Positions 26,743 through 35,966 of a stretch of DNA of 64,000 nt are shown here, one piece after another. The stretch comes from PLOWO2-12-38-17 sp963709355 (GTDB lineage Bacteria > Planctomycetota > Brocadiia > Brocadiales > Brocadiaceae): the NCBI GenBank assembly GCA_963709355.1, contig CAVPVY010000005.1, positions 496,001 through 560,000 of the forward strand. Direction: 5' to 3'. The translations under genes were made by a program, and so were the position numbers. Each line of letters opens with the position of its first letter. Position 1 is the first letter of the stretch. A model generated the notes under the pieces. That model saw only the letters and a list, made by a program, of their open reading frames with translations. It made no database searches and was not told where the DNA came from.

Positions 26743-27330
26743 ATGGCTGACATATCAAGTATAACAAAGTTGAGGGAATTAACAGGAGCTGGTATCTTAG
26801 AATGCAAGAGCGCGCTTGAGGAGGTCAAGGGTGATTATGAAAAAGCCTTAGAAATTATTAGGAAAAAAGGTATTGCAAAGGCTGCTAGAAAAGAGCAAAG
26901 GACAACCGCTGAAGGTAGAATAGGCACTTATATTCATACTAATGGAAAACTTGGTGTACTGGTAGAACTTAATTGTGAAACAGATTTTGTGGCAAGGAAT
27001 GAAGTTTTTCAGCAATTTCTAAAAGATATTTGTATGCAGGTTGCCGCAACAAATCCTATTGCAATAAGGAGAGAAGATATTCCAGGACAAATTATAGAGG
27101 AGCAGAAGAAAATATCCACGGAAGAAACAAAAGGAAAACCTGTAAATATTACTGAAAAGATAGTTACCGGAAAGATGGAAAATTTCTTCAAAGAAAAATG
27201 TCTCCTAGAGCAACAATTCATAAAAGATAACACAAAGACAATTCAGGATTTATTAATTGCAAATATTGCAAAAATTGGAGAAAATATAAAAATAAATCGT
27301 TTTGTTAGATTCGAAGTCGGAGAATGTTAA
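26743..27330 (+). CDS. tsf: Elongation factor Ts
   Basis: 195 residues, the short EF-Ts form. It starts with ITKLRELTGAGILECKSALEEVKGDYEKALEIIRKKG and has the second signature GKLGVLVELNCETDFVARNE. It recycles EF-Tu-GDP. A ribosome site ACGGAGG lies seven bases before the ATG. A 246-base spacer separates it from rpsB, so it may have its own promoter. Confidence 0.97.
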   Translation: MADISSITKLRELTGAGILECKSALEEVKGDYEKALEIIRKKGIAKAARKEQRTTAEGRIGTYIHTNGKLGVLVELNCETDFVARNEVFQQFLKDICMQVAATNPIAIRREDIPGQIIEEQKKISTEETKGKPVNITEKIVTGKMENFFKEKCLLEQQFIKDNTKTIQDLLIANIAKIGENIKINRFVRFEVGEC

Positions 27331-27375
27331 CAAATTGTTATTAAGAATTAGTTAGTTCATGGGTGGCAATGTTAA

Positions 27376-27561
27376 TATAAAAGGGGGTTGTTAAAGATAA
27401 GCGGTGAGAGTTTTGCAGATAAAACTGGACGGGGCATTAATACAGAACAATTTAGCAGACTCGCAAAAGAAATAGTGGAAATATTCAAAAAGCAGTTTTT
27501 GGTGAAGACATTGGAGCATATATCGGGGAACGACAAGTATGTCAAAAGAATCAATATGTAA
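27376..27561 (+). pseudogene. UMP kinase (pyrH) N-terminal remnant
   Basis: In the normal rpsB-tsf-pyrH-frr order pyrH belongs here. The frame reads YKRGLLKISGESFADKTG, GINTEQFSRLAKEIVEIFKK, which is the start of UMP kinase (usual RVLLKISGES...GID). It then loses similarity and stops at 27559-27561. The usual Met is lost because TAA (27373-27375) precedes YKR in frame. Only about 40 of roughly 240 codons are left, and the catalytic body is gone. A working pyrH must be elsewhere. Confidence 0.7.
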
Positions 27562-28099
27562 AGATGCTAGAATTAAAATGGAAAAGGTTGTTGCTCATTT
27601 GCAGGAAGAATTAAAGGGTTTAAGAACTGGTAGAGCAAACACTGGATTAGTGGAAAATATAAAGGTTGAATACTATGAAACACTAACACCTTTAAAACAA
27701 CTGGCAATTATTTCAACGCCTGACGCACAATCATTGATGATTAAACCTTATGATGCATCAATAATTTCGAGTATTGAGAAAGCCATACTCCAATCCGATC
27801 TGGGTTTAACCCCAGCTATTGAAGGGAAACTATTGAGGATTATGATTCCGCCTCTAAATGAAGAACGACGAAAAAGACTTTCTGTGCATGCAAAAGAATC
27901 AGGTGAAAAGGATAAAGTAGCTTTACGTAATGTAAGGCATGACGCAAACAAACATGTTGATAATGAAGAAAAACAAGGCAGCCTTACTGAAGATGATGCC
28001 AAACGTACCAAAGAAGATATACAGAAAACAATCCATGAATTTGAAGGAAAGCTTAACGATTTGGTCAAAAAAAAGATTGACGAAATAATGAAGGTTTAA
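27539..28099 (+). CDS. frr: Ribosome recycling factor
   Basis: 186 residues. HLQEELKGLRTGRANTGLVENIKVEYY, TPLKQLAIISTPDAQSLMI and IMIPPLNEERRKRL are standard RRF blocks. It splits post-termination ribosomes with EF-G. The start overlaps the end of the pyrH remnant. GGGGAA just upstream serves as ribosome site. Confidence 0.97.
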   Translation: MSKESICKDARIKMEKVVAHLQEELKGLRTGRANTGLVENIKVEYYETLTPLKQLAIISTPDAQSLMIKPYDASIISSIEKAILQSDLGLTPAIEGKLLRIMIPPLNEERRKRLSVHAKESGEKDKVALRNVRHDANKHVDNEEKQGSLTEDDAKRTKEDIQKTIHEFEGKLNDLVKKKIDEIMKV

Positions 28100-28162
28100 A
28101 ACTAACGTATCGGGGTACACGTTTGACAAACTAATATTGCATAATAAAGAAAATCTGTCAAA

Positions 28163-28235
28163 GGGGGCATAGCTCAGTTGGCAGAGCACCGCCCTTTTAA
28201 GGCGGGTGTCGATGGTTCGAGTCCATCTGCCCTCA
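28163..28235 (+). tRNA. tRNA-Lys(TTT)
   Basis: Cloverleaf with acceptor GGGGGCA/TGCCCTC, anticodon stem CCGCC/GGCGG, loop CTTTTAA (anticodon TTT) and T-loop GGTTCGAGTCC. CCA is not encoded. Confidence 0.95.
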
Positions 28236-28256
28236 TCATTTTTTATGATTTTAAAT

Positions 28257-28331
28257 GGCCCCATCGTCTAGCCTGGTCTAGGACAACAGATTTTCGATCT
28301 GTGAACAGGGGTTCAAATCCCCTTGGGGTCA
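28257..28331 (+). tRNA. tRNA-Glu(TTC)
   Basis: Acceptor GGCCCCA/TGGGGTC, anticodon stem ACAGA/TCTGT with loop TTTTCGA (anticodon TTC), T-loop GGTTCAAATCC. CCA is not encoded. It is 21 bases after tRNA-Lys and likely shares its transcript. Confidence 0.94.
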
Positions 28332-28345
28332 AATCTTTATAAAAC

Positions 28346-28385
28346 GAAAGCCATGAGATAGAATATCTCATGGCTTTCTTGTTTC
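28346..28385 (+). terminator. Intrinsic terminator after tRNA pair
   Basis: A perfect 15-bp stem (28346-28360 with 28364-28378), three-base loop, then TTGTTT. It directly follows tRNA-Glu. Confidence 0.85.
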
Positions 28386-28451
28386 AGTAAATACTCATTA
28401 CAAATATCATGGATACTAAGAAAAGAGAAATATAACTCTTCCGGGGCAATT

Positions 28452-29012
28452 AATCGGAACCTTAATTTTTATTATATCTGTTGTGATAAAAAAGCTTACG
28501 GAAATACAGGATTCCGGTGGTAAGGAGCAATACCGTTTGCTTCAAAGACAGGAACGACCTAACCCAGTAGGTTAAGCCCCTCAGGCGCAGAATTCTTCAG
28601 GAAGGACCTTTTTGAGATTTGGAGAAGTCACAAACCGCCACACCTTGCCACTATTTCTCCTACCCACCTCGTTGATTTACATAATAAGTTTAAAAAGACG
28701 GAACAGTATAAGGGTACAAAACTATTTATTAATCTCTCTCCCTGTCCACTTGGATGGGCAATTGAGTCTTCCCATTCTACAATATTAGCAAAACTTGCGG
28801 TTGATACAGGTATTTGGGCATTAAAAGAAGCTATTTATGGTGATATAAAACACACACATATTTCAAAGAAATTTAAATTTGTTGAAGAATATTTAAAGGA
28901 GCAGGGGAGATTTACACATTTATTTAAGCCACAAAGGAAGGAATCTGTGATAAATAAGATACAGGAGAGGGTCAATAAATACTGGTATTCATTACTGGAA
29001 TATAAGAAATAA
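28452..29012 (+). pseudogene. Decayed 2-oxoacid:ferredoxin oxidoreductase beta (porB)
   Basis: One frame reads NFYYICCDKKAYGNTGF, GAIPFASKTGTT, then PHLATISPTHLVDLHNKFKK, LFINLSPCPLGWAIESSHST and VEEYLKEQGRFTHLF, the C-terminal half of a thiamin-diphosphate-binding PorB subunit. TAA codons interrupt it after the first and second pieces (near 28521 and 28560), and the N-terminal half is missing. Downstream of the second stop the frame stays open to 29012. It lies on the same strand as the porG/porD relic at 21661, so both may come from one old por operon. Confidence 0.75.
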
Positions 29013-29359
29013 AAACGCAAATTAAAATAGTAAATAAAGCCCTTACCCGAACAAGTTTCTTCTTGTCTCTAGTATCTACGCTCCTTTACACAACCTTATA
29101 ATGATGTTTTTATGGATAACGTTTAGTTGTTTTGGACGTCTGCCATAAAACCAATATTGTTCAGGTATTATCTCTTTGTTCTATAAGATCTTGTAACGTC
29201 ATTAATGAATGTTAGCTTGGGATTCATGTCTAAAATTTCAAATATTTATTAATCGCACAAAAGGCATTTGGCGAACTCATTAAAAAAGCCTTGACTTATA
29301 AATTTAGTATTTCTATAATTTGGAAAATTCTACGTCTATTGCACGAGACGAGTTAAATA
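29013..29359. other. Intergenic, no gene recognised
   Basis: About 345 AT-rich bases between the porB relic and tRNA-Phe. No gene, hairpin terminator or repeat was identified. Confidence 0.4.
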
Positions 29360-29435
29360 GGGCAGATAGCTCAGTTGGTAGAGCACAGGACTGAAAATCC
29401 TGGTGTCGACGGTTCGATCCCGTCTCTGCCCACCA
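29360..29435 (+). tRNA. tRNA-Phe(GAA)
   Basis: Acceptor GGGCAGA/TCTGCCC, anticodon stem AGGA/TCCT with loop CTGAAAA (anticodon GAA), T-loop GGTTCGATCC. CCA is encoded (29433-29435). Confidence 0.95.
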
Positions 29436-29621
29436 CTGCTATTTGGGCAGATAAATTTTATACAACCAATTCTGAAATCCGTGTTAGTTCAGATAGTTGA
29501 TTATAGTTCAATAAATGCAATTCCTACCTTTATTTTATCTTCCTATTAATTTTTTACTTAATAATATCGAGTTTTTAAAGTCTATTTTTAATATATTCTT
29601 ATTTTGCTTTTTGGTGACTTT

Positions 29622-30449
29622 ATGAAAGATATTCAAGTCTTGAATATAAAATCGTTAGAAGAACGGGCAAAGATAATTAGAAGATATGTTATAAAAATGT
29701 TAGCGAAAGCAGGTTCTGGCCATCCGGGCGGCTCGCTATCAGCGGTAGACTTACTGGTTGTTCTCTTTTATAATAAAATGAGACACAATCCTCAGCAACC
29801 AAAATGGCAAGATAGAGATAGGTTTATATTATCTAAAGGTCATGGGTGTCCGGCGCTGTACGCTATACTTGCAGATATGGGCTATTTTAGCGTAGATAAG
29901 CTCGAAACGCTCAGGCAGTTTGGAAGTATTCTTCAGGGGCATCCATGTATGAAGACAACGCCAGGAATTGAAATATCTAGCGGCTCATTGGGACAGGGGC
30001 TTTCTGTTGGTTTGGGCATTGCTCTGGCTGCAAAATTAGATAAAAAAGATTACAGAACATACGTTATGTTAGGTGATGGGGAGATTGAGGAGGGTCAAAT
30101 ATGGGAAGCAGCGATGGCAGCCAGTCATTATAAGGCAGAAAACCTTTGTGCAATTCTAGATCAAAATGAGCTGCAGATCGATGGATTTACTCATGAAGTA
30201 ATGTCATCACATCCAATTTCAGCAAAGTGGCGTAGTTTTGGATGGCATGTAATTGAAATTAATGGGCATGATTACGAGTCAATAATAGATGCATATAATG
30301 AAGCAGAAAAAATAAAGGAAAGACCGACTATAATTGTGGCAAGGACGATTAAAGGAAAGGGGGTTTCCTTCATGGAAAACCAGGTTGATTGGCATGGGAA
30401 AGCCCCTACAAAAGAAGAGGCTGAAAAAGCATTAGCTGAATTGAGATAG
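29622..30449 (+). CDS. Transketolase, N-terminal subunit
   Basis: 275 residues from the ATG at 29622 (an in-frame TTG at 29604 is less likely). It carries the thiamin-diphosphate-binding half: GSGHPGGSLSAVDLLVVLFY, ILSKGHGCPALYAIL, and the GDGEIEEGQIWEAAMAASHY motif (GDG...N-type, here DQNELQIDG). The enzyme moves two-carbon units in the pentose phosphate pathway. The second half is encoded 102 bases downstream as a separate subunit, a common arrangement in some bacteria and archaea. Confidence 0.92.
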   Translation: MKDIQVLNIKSLEERAKIIRRYVIKMLAKAGSGHPGGSLSAVDLLVVLFYNKMRHNPQQPKWQDRDRFILSKGHGCPALYAILADMGYFSVDKLETLRQFGSILQGHPCMKTTPGIEISSGSLGQGLSVGLGIALAAKLDKKDYRTYVMLGDGEIEEGQIWEAAMAASHYKAENLCAILDQNELQIDGFTHEVMSSHPISAKWRSFGWHVIEINGHDYESIIDAYNEAEKIKERPTIIVARTIKGKGVSFMENQVDWHGKAPTKEEAEKALAELR

Positions 30450-30551
30450 TTGAAAGTTTATATCTTATTAAAATTGTTAGCGGGCCCCAGTTTGATTTCC
30501 ACGATGTAAAATATTTATCGTTTAGATTAATTATTGAATGGATGTGTATAA

Positions 30552-31496
30552 ATGGATGAAATGATAGCCACTCGTCAGGCTTACGGCGACGCTTTGTGGG
30601 AGTTAGGTGAAAGAAACAAGAATATTGTTGTACTAGATGCTGATCTTTCAAAATCTACAACCACGGCAAAATTTGCAAAGAAATTTCCAGACAGGTTTTT
30701 TAATATGGGTGTTGCCGAGGCTAATATGATGAATACAGCTGCGGGGTTAGCAACATGTGGGAAAATAGCCTTTGTAAGCAGTTTCAGTATATTTGCTACC
30801 GGTCGTGCCTGGGAGCAGGTTAGAAACACCGTTTGTTATAGTGGGTTAAATGTAAAAATCGTTGCAACACATAGTGGCGTATCAGCAGGACCAGATGGGG
30901 CGTCTCATCAGTGTATCGAAGATATATCGCTGATGCGAACAATTCCAACGATGACCGTTATTGAACCTTGCGATGCGGTTGAAACAAAAAAGGCTATTTA
31001 CGCAGCGGTGAATTATGATGGACCCTTGTATATTCGTCTTGGCAGGGCTGCCGTACCTGTAATTACAAAAAAGGAAGACTTGTTTAATATTGGAAAAGCA
31101 ACGATTCTCCGAACGGGTAAGGATGTGGCAATTGTCGCATGTGGCGCGCTTGTATCAAACTCTCTTGTTGCAGCCGATCTGCTGTCGAAAGAGGGAATTG
31201 AGGCAACAGTGGTAAATATGCATACTTTGAAGCCAGTTGACCAAGAGACCCTTGTAAAAGTTGCTAAACAGGTAAATGCTGTCGTGACGGCAGAACAACA
31301 TAGTCTTGACGGCGGGCTTGGTAGCGCCGTTGCATGTGCATTATCGCGAAATTACCCCGTACCTATAGAAATGATTGGTATTGACAATCGGTTTGGACAA
31401 TCTGGAGAGCCGGATATCCTTTTTAGAGAATATCATTTATTATCCGAGGATATTGTTTTAGCTGCAAAACGAGTAGTAGAACGTAAAAAAAAATAA
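30552..31496 (+). CDS. Transketolase, C-terminal subunit
   Basis: 314 residues with the pyrimidine-binding half: DADLSKSTTTAKFAKKFPDRFFNMGVAEANMMNTAAGLA (the Glu after GVAE is the catalytic Glu), the HSGVSAGPDGASHQCIEDISLMR block and a C-terminal transketolase domain. It pairs with the preceding gene to form the active enzyme. It is followed 17 bases later by the S41 protease gene. Confidence 0.92.
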   Translation: MDEMIATRQAYGDALWELGERNKNIVVLDADLSKSTTTAKFAKKFPDRFFNMGVAEANMMNTAAGLATCGKIAFVSSFSIFATGRAWEQVRNTVCYSGLNVKIVATHSGVSAGPDGASHQCIEDISLMRTIPTMTVIEPCDAVETKKAIYAAVNYDGPLYIRLGRAAVPVITKKEDLFNIGKATILRTGKDVAIVACGALVSNSLVAADLLSKEGIEATVVNMHTLKPVDQETLVKVAKQVNAVVTAEQHSLDGGLGSAVACALSRNYPVPIEMIGIDNRFGQSGEPDILFREYHLLSEDIVLAAKRVVERKKK

Positions 31497-31513
31497 AAAA
31501 GGGTTTTTCGTTT

Positions 31514-32914
31514 ATGCTCAGAGATTTCAAAGAGGATTCGAAACAAGTTAGGAATAGCAGGCAAAGACTAGGTGTCGTGGTAAACCTGTTTCAATATCTA
31601 ACTTGTTTCTTATTTATATTTCTTATACCAGTTGGTGCTATTTCTTCTGGACAGGATGACTCTATTGAAAAACTTCGGATTGAATCTAAAGAAAATATCA
31701 ATAAAGCCACGAAAAGCATTTATGCTGAATTTGAAGAATTAATAAAGGTGGTTAAGGAATTACAGGATAAATATGTTGATGAAATTAAACTCAATACAAT
31801 TCTAACAAATGCATATCGCGGTATGCTTTCTGGCCTTGACCCATACAGTCAATATTTCGGACCTGAGGAATTGGAAAGTTTAAAGATTGAGACAGAAGGG
31901 GAATTTGAAGGTATAGGGATTGAAGTAATTATAAAGGATGGTTTACTGACAGTAATTACTCCCATTCTTGATTCGCCTGCGTTCAAAGCTGGAATATTGG
32001 TAGGAGACCGTATTATAAAAATTGATGATGAATATATCGAGAATATAAGTATTCAGGATGCTATAAGAATACTTCGCGGAAAAATAGGAACTAAAGTAAC
32101 ACTAACTGTTGTGCACGAAGGCGATACAAAACCAGTTGATATTACGATTGAGCGTGCAAAGATTCATGTTAATAGTATAAGGCGTGCAAAAATAATAGAT
32201 GATGACTATAAAATAGGTTATCTTTCTATTGCAAATTTTCAGGAAAACACAGTAGTTGACATGGATAATGCAATTCAGGGTTTGTTAAAAAAAGGCATGA
32301 AGTGCCTGATTTTAGACCTAAGATTTAATCCGGGTGGTTTGTTGAATATTGCAGTGGATATGGCTGACAAGTTTCTGGATAGAGGTGTTATCGTTTCAAC
32401 TAAGGGAAGGGAGAATTCTCAAAATTATATTTACCGTGCCCGCAAAAAGGGAACATATCCAAATTTTCCATTAGTTGTTCTTGTGAATAATGGTAGTGCG
32501 AGCGCATCTGAAATTTTTGCTGGTGCAATGAAGGACAACAAACGTGGTATTTTGCTGGGAATCAAAACATTTGGTAAGGGATCTGTGCAGAGTCTGATTC
32601 CTGTTGGAGATGGCAACGCCGCTCTGAAATTAACAACTGCAAGATATTATACTCCTTCAGGAGTTTGCATTCACGATAAAGGGATTGAACCTGATATAAG
32701 TGTGTCGCTCAGTTTTGCCGAAATGAAGGCATTAAATGAACATTTATCAATGTCAAATCTAGATAATAAAAATATAGATGTAAATGGTGGAGCATTGAAA
32801 GGAACGTCCAAAGCAAAAGAGACGCAAAAGTATGTTGACATTCAAGTTGAAAGAGCTGTTGATATTCTTAAAGGTATAGAAGTTTATGCGAAACACAAGA
32901 GCACTTCACAGTAA
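31514..32914 (+). CDS. C-terminal processing peptidase (S41)
   Basis: 466 residues. A hydrophobic N-terminal segment (about 28-45) is a signal or anchor. A PDZ domain (about 115-200, GIGIEVIIKDGLLTVI, AGILVGDRIIKIDDEYI) and the S41 catalytic domain follow. The Ser is in NNGSASASEIFAGAMKDN and the Lys in KTFGKGSVQSLIPV. It works outside the inner membrane, trimming or degrading proteins from the C-terminus. The distal tail is polar and of low complexity. A terminator follows at 32949. Confidence 0.92.
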   Translation: MLRDFKEDSKQVRNSRQRLGVVVNLFQYLTCFLFIFLIPVGAISSGQDDSIEKLRIESKENINKATKSIYAEFEELIKVVKELQDKYVDEIKLNTILTNAYRGMLSGLDPYSQYFGPEELESLKIETEGEFEGIGIEVIIKDGLLTVITPILDSPAFKAGILVGDRIIKIDDEYIENISIQDAIRILRGKIGTKVTLTVVHEGDTKPVDITIERAKIHVNSIRRAKIIDDDYKIGYLSIANFQENTVVDMDNAIQGLLKKGMKCLILDLRFNPGGLLNIAVDMADKFLDRGVIVSTKGRENSQNYIYRARKKGTYPNFPLVVLVNNGSASASEIFAGAMKDNKRGILLGIKTFGKGSVQSLIPVGDGNAALKLTTARYYTPSGVCIHDKGIEPDISVSLSFAEMKALNEHLSMSNLDNKNIDVNGGALKGTSKAKETQKYVDIQVERAVDILKGIEVYAKHKSTSQ

Positions 32915-32948
32915 ATTAGTAAAGTTAGTTATAACTGGATTGTTTTAT

Positions 32949-32976
32949 AAAGCAGGATATTTCCTGCTTTTTTTTT
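32949..32976 (+). terminator. Intrinsic terminator after S41 protease
   Basis: AAAGCAGGA pairs with TCCTGCTTT across a four-base loop and is followed by six more T. It separates the protease from tsaD, whose ATG is only three bases further on, so tsaD may lack a leader or be read through. Confidence 0.85.
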
Positions 32977-32979
32977 GAT

Positions 32980-33987
32980 ATGGTTATCCTGGGTATTGAA
33001 ACATCCTGCGACGAGACTTCGGTTGCGATTGTAAAAAACGGAACAGAAATATTATCAAATGTTATTCTATCTCAGGATGCATTGCACCGTAGGTTTGGAG
33101 GGGTTGTTCCAGAGATAGCCTGCAGGGCGCACCTGGAATCAATTACAGGCATTATTGATGGTGCACTCGGCGATGCAAAGGTAAAACTTAGCGAAATTGA
33201 TGCCGTCGCAGTTGTTAATACGCCGGGTCTGATTGGCGCTTTACTAATAGGTGTTACAGCGGCTAAAACTTTATGTGTGGCGTTGAATGTGCCGTTGATA
33301 GCTGTGAATCATCTGCATGCTCATATATATGCAAATAGTCTTGAAATTGATAAAATAGATTATCCTACAATTAGTCTTGTGGTTTCTGGAGGGCATACAA
33401 CTATTTTCTTATCAAAAAGCAAGACGAAACATATTCATTTGGGCGCAACAATTGATGATGCAGCGGGTGAGGCATTTGACAAGGTATCAAAGATATTAGG
33501 ATTGGGCTATCCCGGTGGACCTGTTATTGACAGAATTGCGAGTCGGGGAAACCCTAAAGCGGTAATGTTTCCAAGGTCTTATCTTGAAAAAGATTCCCTG
33601 GATTTTAGTTTTAGTGGCTTGAAGACTGCCGTGTTATATCATTGCCGTGGACAGGATTTGAAGACACCGGGATTAAGAAAGTTGTCTGAGAAAGAGGTTG
33701 CAGATGTAGCAGCAAGCTTTCAGGAGGCAGTAATTGATGTGCTGATGTATAAGCTTATCCTTGCGTCCAGGATGTACAACGTTCGTGGGATACAATTGGG
33801 CGGTGGAGTGGCTTCGAACTCCAGATTGCGCTTCAAACTGGAGGATAAATCAAAAGAAATAGGGATTCCGTTATACTGTCCATCCTTAAGGTTGTGTACT
33901 GATAACGCCGCAATGGTGGCTGGGTTGGCTTATATGATATATTTGGAGGGGGCTGTCTCAGACCTTGATATAGAGGCTATTACGTAA
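32980..33987 (+). CDS. tsaD: tRNA threonylcarbamoyladenosine synthase subunit TsaD
   Basis: 335 residues. LGIETSCDETSVAIV at the start, the metal-binding HLHAH (about 111-115), the SGGHTTIFL block and GGVASNSRLR near the end are the Kae1/TsaD hallmarks. It transfers the threonylcarbamoyl group to A37 of ANN-decoding tRNAs. Start ATG is directly after the terminator of the preceding gene. No recognisable ribosome site is present apart from the T-rich tract. Confidence 0.96.
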   Translation: MVILGIETSCDETSVAIVKNGTEILSNVILSQDALHRRFGGVVPEIACRAHLESITGIIDGALGDAKVKLSEIDAVAVVNTPGLIGALLIGVTAAKTLCVALNVPLIAVNHLHAHIYANSLEIDKIDYPTISLVVSGGHTTIFLSKSKTKHIHLGATIDDAAGEAFDKVSKILGLGYPGGPVIDRIASRGNPKAVMFPRSYLEKDSLDFSFSGLKTAVLYHCRGQDLKTPGLRKLSEKEVADVAASFQEAVIDVLMYKLILASRMYNVRGIQLGGGVASNSRLRFKLEDKSKEIGIPLYCPSLRLCTDNAAMVAGLAYMIYLEGAVSDLDIEAIT

Positions 33988-34220
33988 ATAGTAACTACAG
34001 GATTTATTATATATCTCATGGATAAAATAAATTTGGTTCGTCAATCTGTGCAGACACCGGACTGAACAAAATGAAGGAACAACACATTGTCATGTTGAAT
34101 CCTTCACATTTTGTCATTCTGAACTAAAAGTTAAGAATCTATTCTTTTTGCCCATGATAAACTCCGTGAAGCATCTATTCATTTTACAATGTTAGCTTAT
34201 TTATAGCGTTTATTAAAAAT

Positions 34221-34973
34221 ATGGATATAAAAGTCATTAAAAAATTATTTGAGGATTATAAAGCTGGACAGATATCAATAAACGATGTTCTTGAAAAGAT
34301 TCGTGAGTTGCCTTATAAGGATATTGGTTTTGCGAAGGTTGACAGTCACCGTAAAATTCGTTGTGGCTTCCCGGAGGTAATCTTTTGCATGGGCAAGACG
34401 CCCTCGCAAGTCGTAAAAATAGCAGAGCATATCGTTGCGGGTGGGAATGATATGCTGGCGACCCGTGCAAATAGAGAGATTTACGAAGCTATTTCCAGAA
34501 AATTTCCTGAGGCTGTTTATAATGAACAGGCAAAAACAATTGCAATAAGAAAGACGCGTAAAATAACTCAAAAGGGACTTATCCTGATTGTAACAGCAGG
34601 TACCTCGGACATCCCTGTGGCTGAAGAGGCGCGAGTGACTGCAGAAATAATGGGAAACAATGTTAAGGTATTATATGATGTTGGTGTTGCAGGTATACAC
34701 AGGTTAATGAAAAATCACGTAGAACTAATCAAAGCAAGTGTAATTATTGTAGTAGCAGGCATGGAAGGTGCCTTGGCGAGTGTCGTGGGTGGCTTGGTAG
34801 ATTGTCCTGTAATTGGGGTACCAACAAGTGTCGGATATGGTGCGAGCTTTTATGGAGTTGCTCCGCTCTTGTCTATGTTGAATAGTTGTGCCTCCAGCGT
34901 TACGGTTGTGAATATTGATAATGGGTTTGGGGCAGGATATGTAGCCTCCTTGATTAATCGAATAAAGAGATGA
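34221..34973 (+). CDS. larB: LarB, nickel-pincer cofactor biosynthesis
   Basis: 250 residues. The N-terminal region has DSHRKIRCGFPEVIFCMGKTP, and the PurE-like core has VTAGTSDIPVAEEARVTAEIMG and VIIVVAGMEGALASVVGGL. This is pyridinium-3,5-biscarboxylic acid mononucleotide synthase, the first step of the nickel-pincer cofactor used by lactate racemase-type enzymes. No larC or larE is visible nearby. Family assignment is strong; use of the cofactor in the host is inferred. Confidence 0.9.
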   Translation: MDIKVIKKLFEDYKAGQISINDVLEKIRELPYKDIGFAKVDSHRKIRCGFPEVIFCMGKTPSQVVKIAEHIVAGGNDMLATRANREIYEAISRKFPEAVYNEQAKTIAIRKTRKITQKGLILIVTAGTSDIPVAEEARVTAEIMGNNVKVLYDVGVAGIHRLMKNHVELIKASVIIVVAGMEGALASVVGGLVDCPVIGVPTSVGYGASFYGVAPLLSMLNSCASSVTVVNIDNGFGAGYVASLINRIKR

Positions 34974-35073
34974 AAGTAAAATAGGTCATATTTGGTATTA
35001 ATCAGTTGGATTATTAGTAATTTAATTAAGTTTCTGCCTCGTCTAAATAAAATAACAAATGTTCGGGTGATTT

Positions 35074-35952
35074 ATGTATGAAGTTAAGGATGTGCCAAAG
35101 ATTCTTCAAAGGAGTCCAGATACACATAAAGGGGATTACGGGCGGATACTCATACTGGCTGGTTCTGCTGGAATGACAGGTGCCGCATGTTTATGCAGTA
35201 TGGCAGCATTGCGCGCGGGTGCAGGGATAGTTACGCTTGGTGTTCCAGAAAGTTTACACGGAATAATTGCAACAAAGCTGACGTGTGTTATGACGCATCC
35301 GTTACCAGAAACTCATTTGAAAACCCTGTCAGAACTGGGACGCCAAGATATACTTGACTTTTCACAGCGGTTTGACGTAGTTGCTATTGGTCCAGGTTTA
35401 TCGCAATACATGGAGACCCGCGGGTTGGTATTATGGTTATTGCAAAATCTTGAACGTCCTATTGTATTAGATGCCGACGGTATTAATGCGCTGGCAGATA
35501 GTCCCGATATAATTAATAAAATTAAAAAACACGTTATTCTAACACCGCACCCGGGCGAGATGGCACATCTTGTTGCAGCGAAATCCTCTCAGGATATTCA
35601 ATCCAATCGTATAGAAATAGCCAAGTCGTTTGTCAGAGGAAAGAAAAATTTAACTTTAGTGCTAAAGGGTTATAGAACTATAGTGATGAATGAAGAAAAG
35701 TTTTATATTAATACTACAGGGAATCCTGGTATGGCGACAGCGGGCACTGGTGATGTGTTGACAGGTATGATTGCTGCGTTATTAGGACAAAACTATACTC
35801 CGTTAGATGCAGCACAGCTTGGCGTCTATTTACACGGCTTAGCCGGTGATATAGCAGCGCAGGAAAAGGGTGAAATATCATTAATAGCTACTGATGTTTT
35901 GGAAAATTTACACAAGGCATTTTTAACGTATAAAGAAAATAACAGTGATTGA
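35074..35952 (+). CDS. nnrD: ADP-dependent NAD(P)H-hydrate dehydratase
   Basis: 292 residues, one ribokinase-like domain. GDYGRILILAGSAGMTGAACLCSMAALRAGAG, VAIGPGLSQ, VLDADGINAL, TPHPGEMAHL and NPGMATAGTGDVLTGMIAALL are the family blocks. It repairs hydrated NADH and NADPH. The epimerase domain (NnrE), often fused, is absent here. Its stop overlaps the possible TTG start of the next gene. Confidence 0.93.
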   Translation: MYEVKDVPKILQRSPDTHKGDYGRILILAGSAGMTGAACLCSMAALRAGAGIVTLGVPESLHGIIATKLTCVMTHPLPETHLKTLSELGRQDILDFSQRFDVVAIGPGLSQYMETRGLVLWLLQNLERPIVLDADGINALADSPDIINKIKKHVILTPHPGEMAHLVAAKSSQDIQSNRIEIAKSFVRGKKNLTLVLKGYRTIVMNEEKFYINTTGNPGMATAGTGDVLTGMIAALLGQNYTPLDAAQLGVYLHGLAGDIAAQEKGEISLIATDVLENLHKAFLTYKENNSD

Positions 35953-35966
35953 CAAAAATAGTTATT

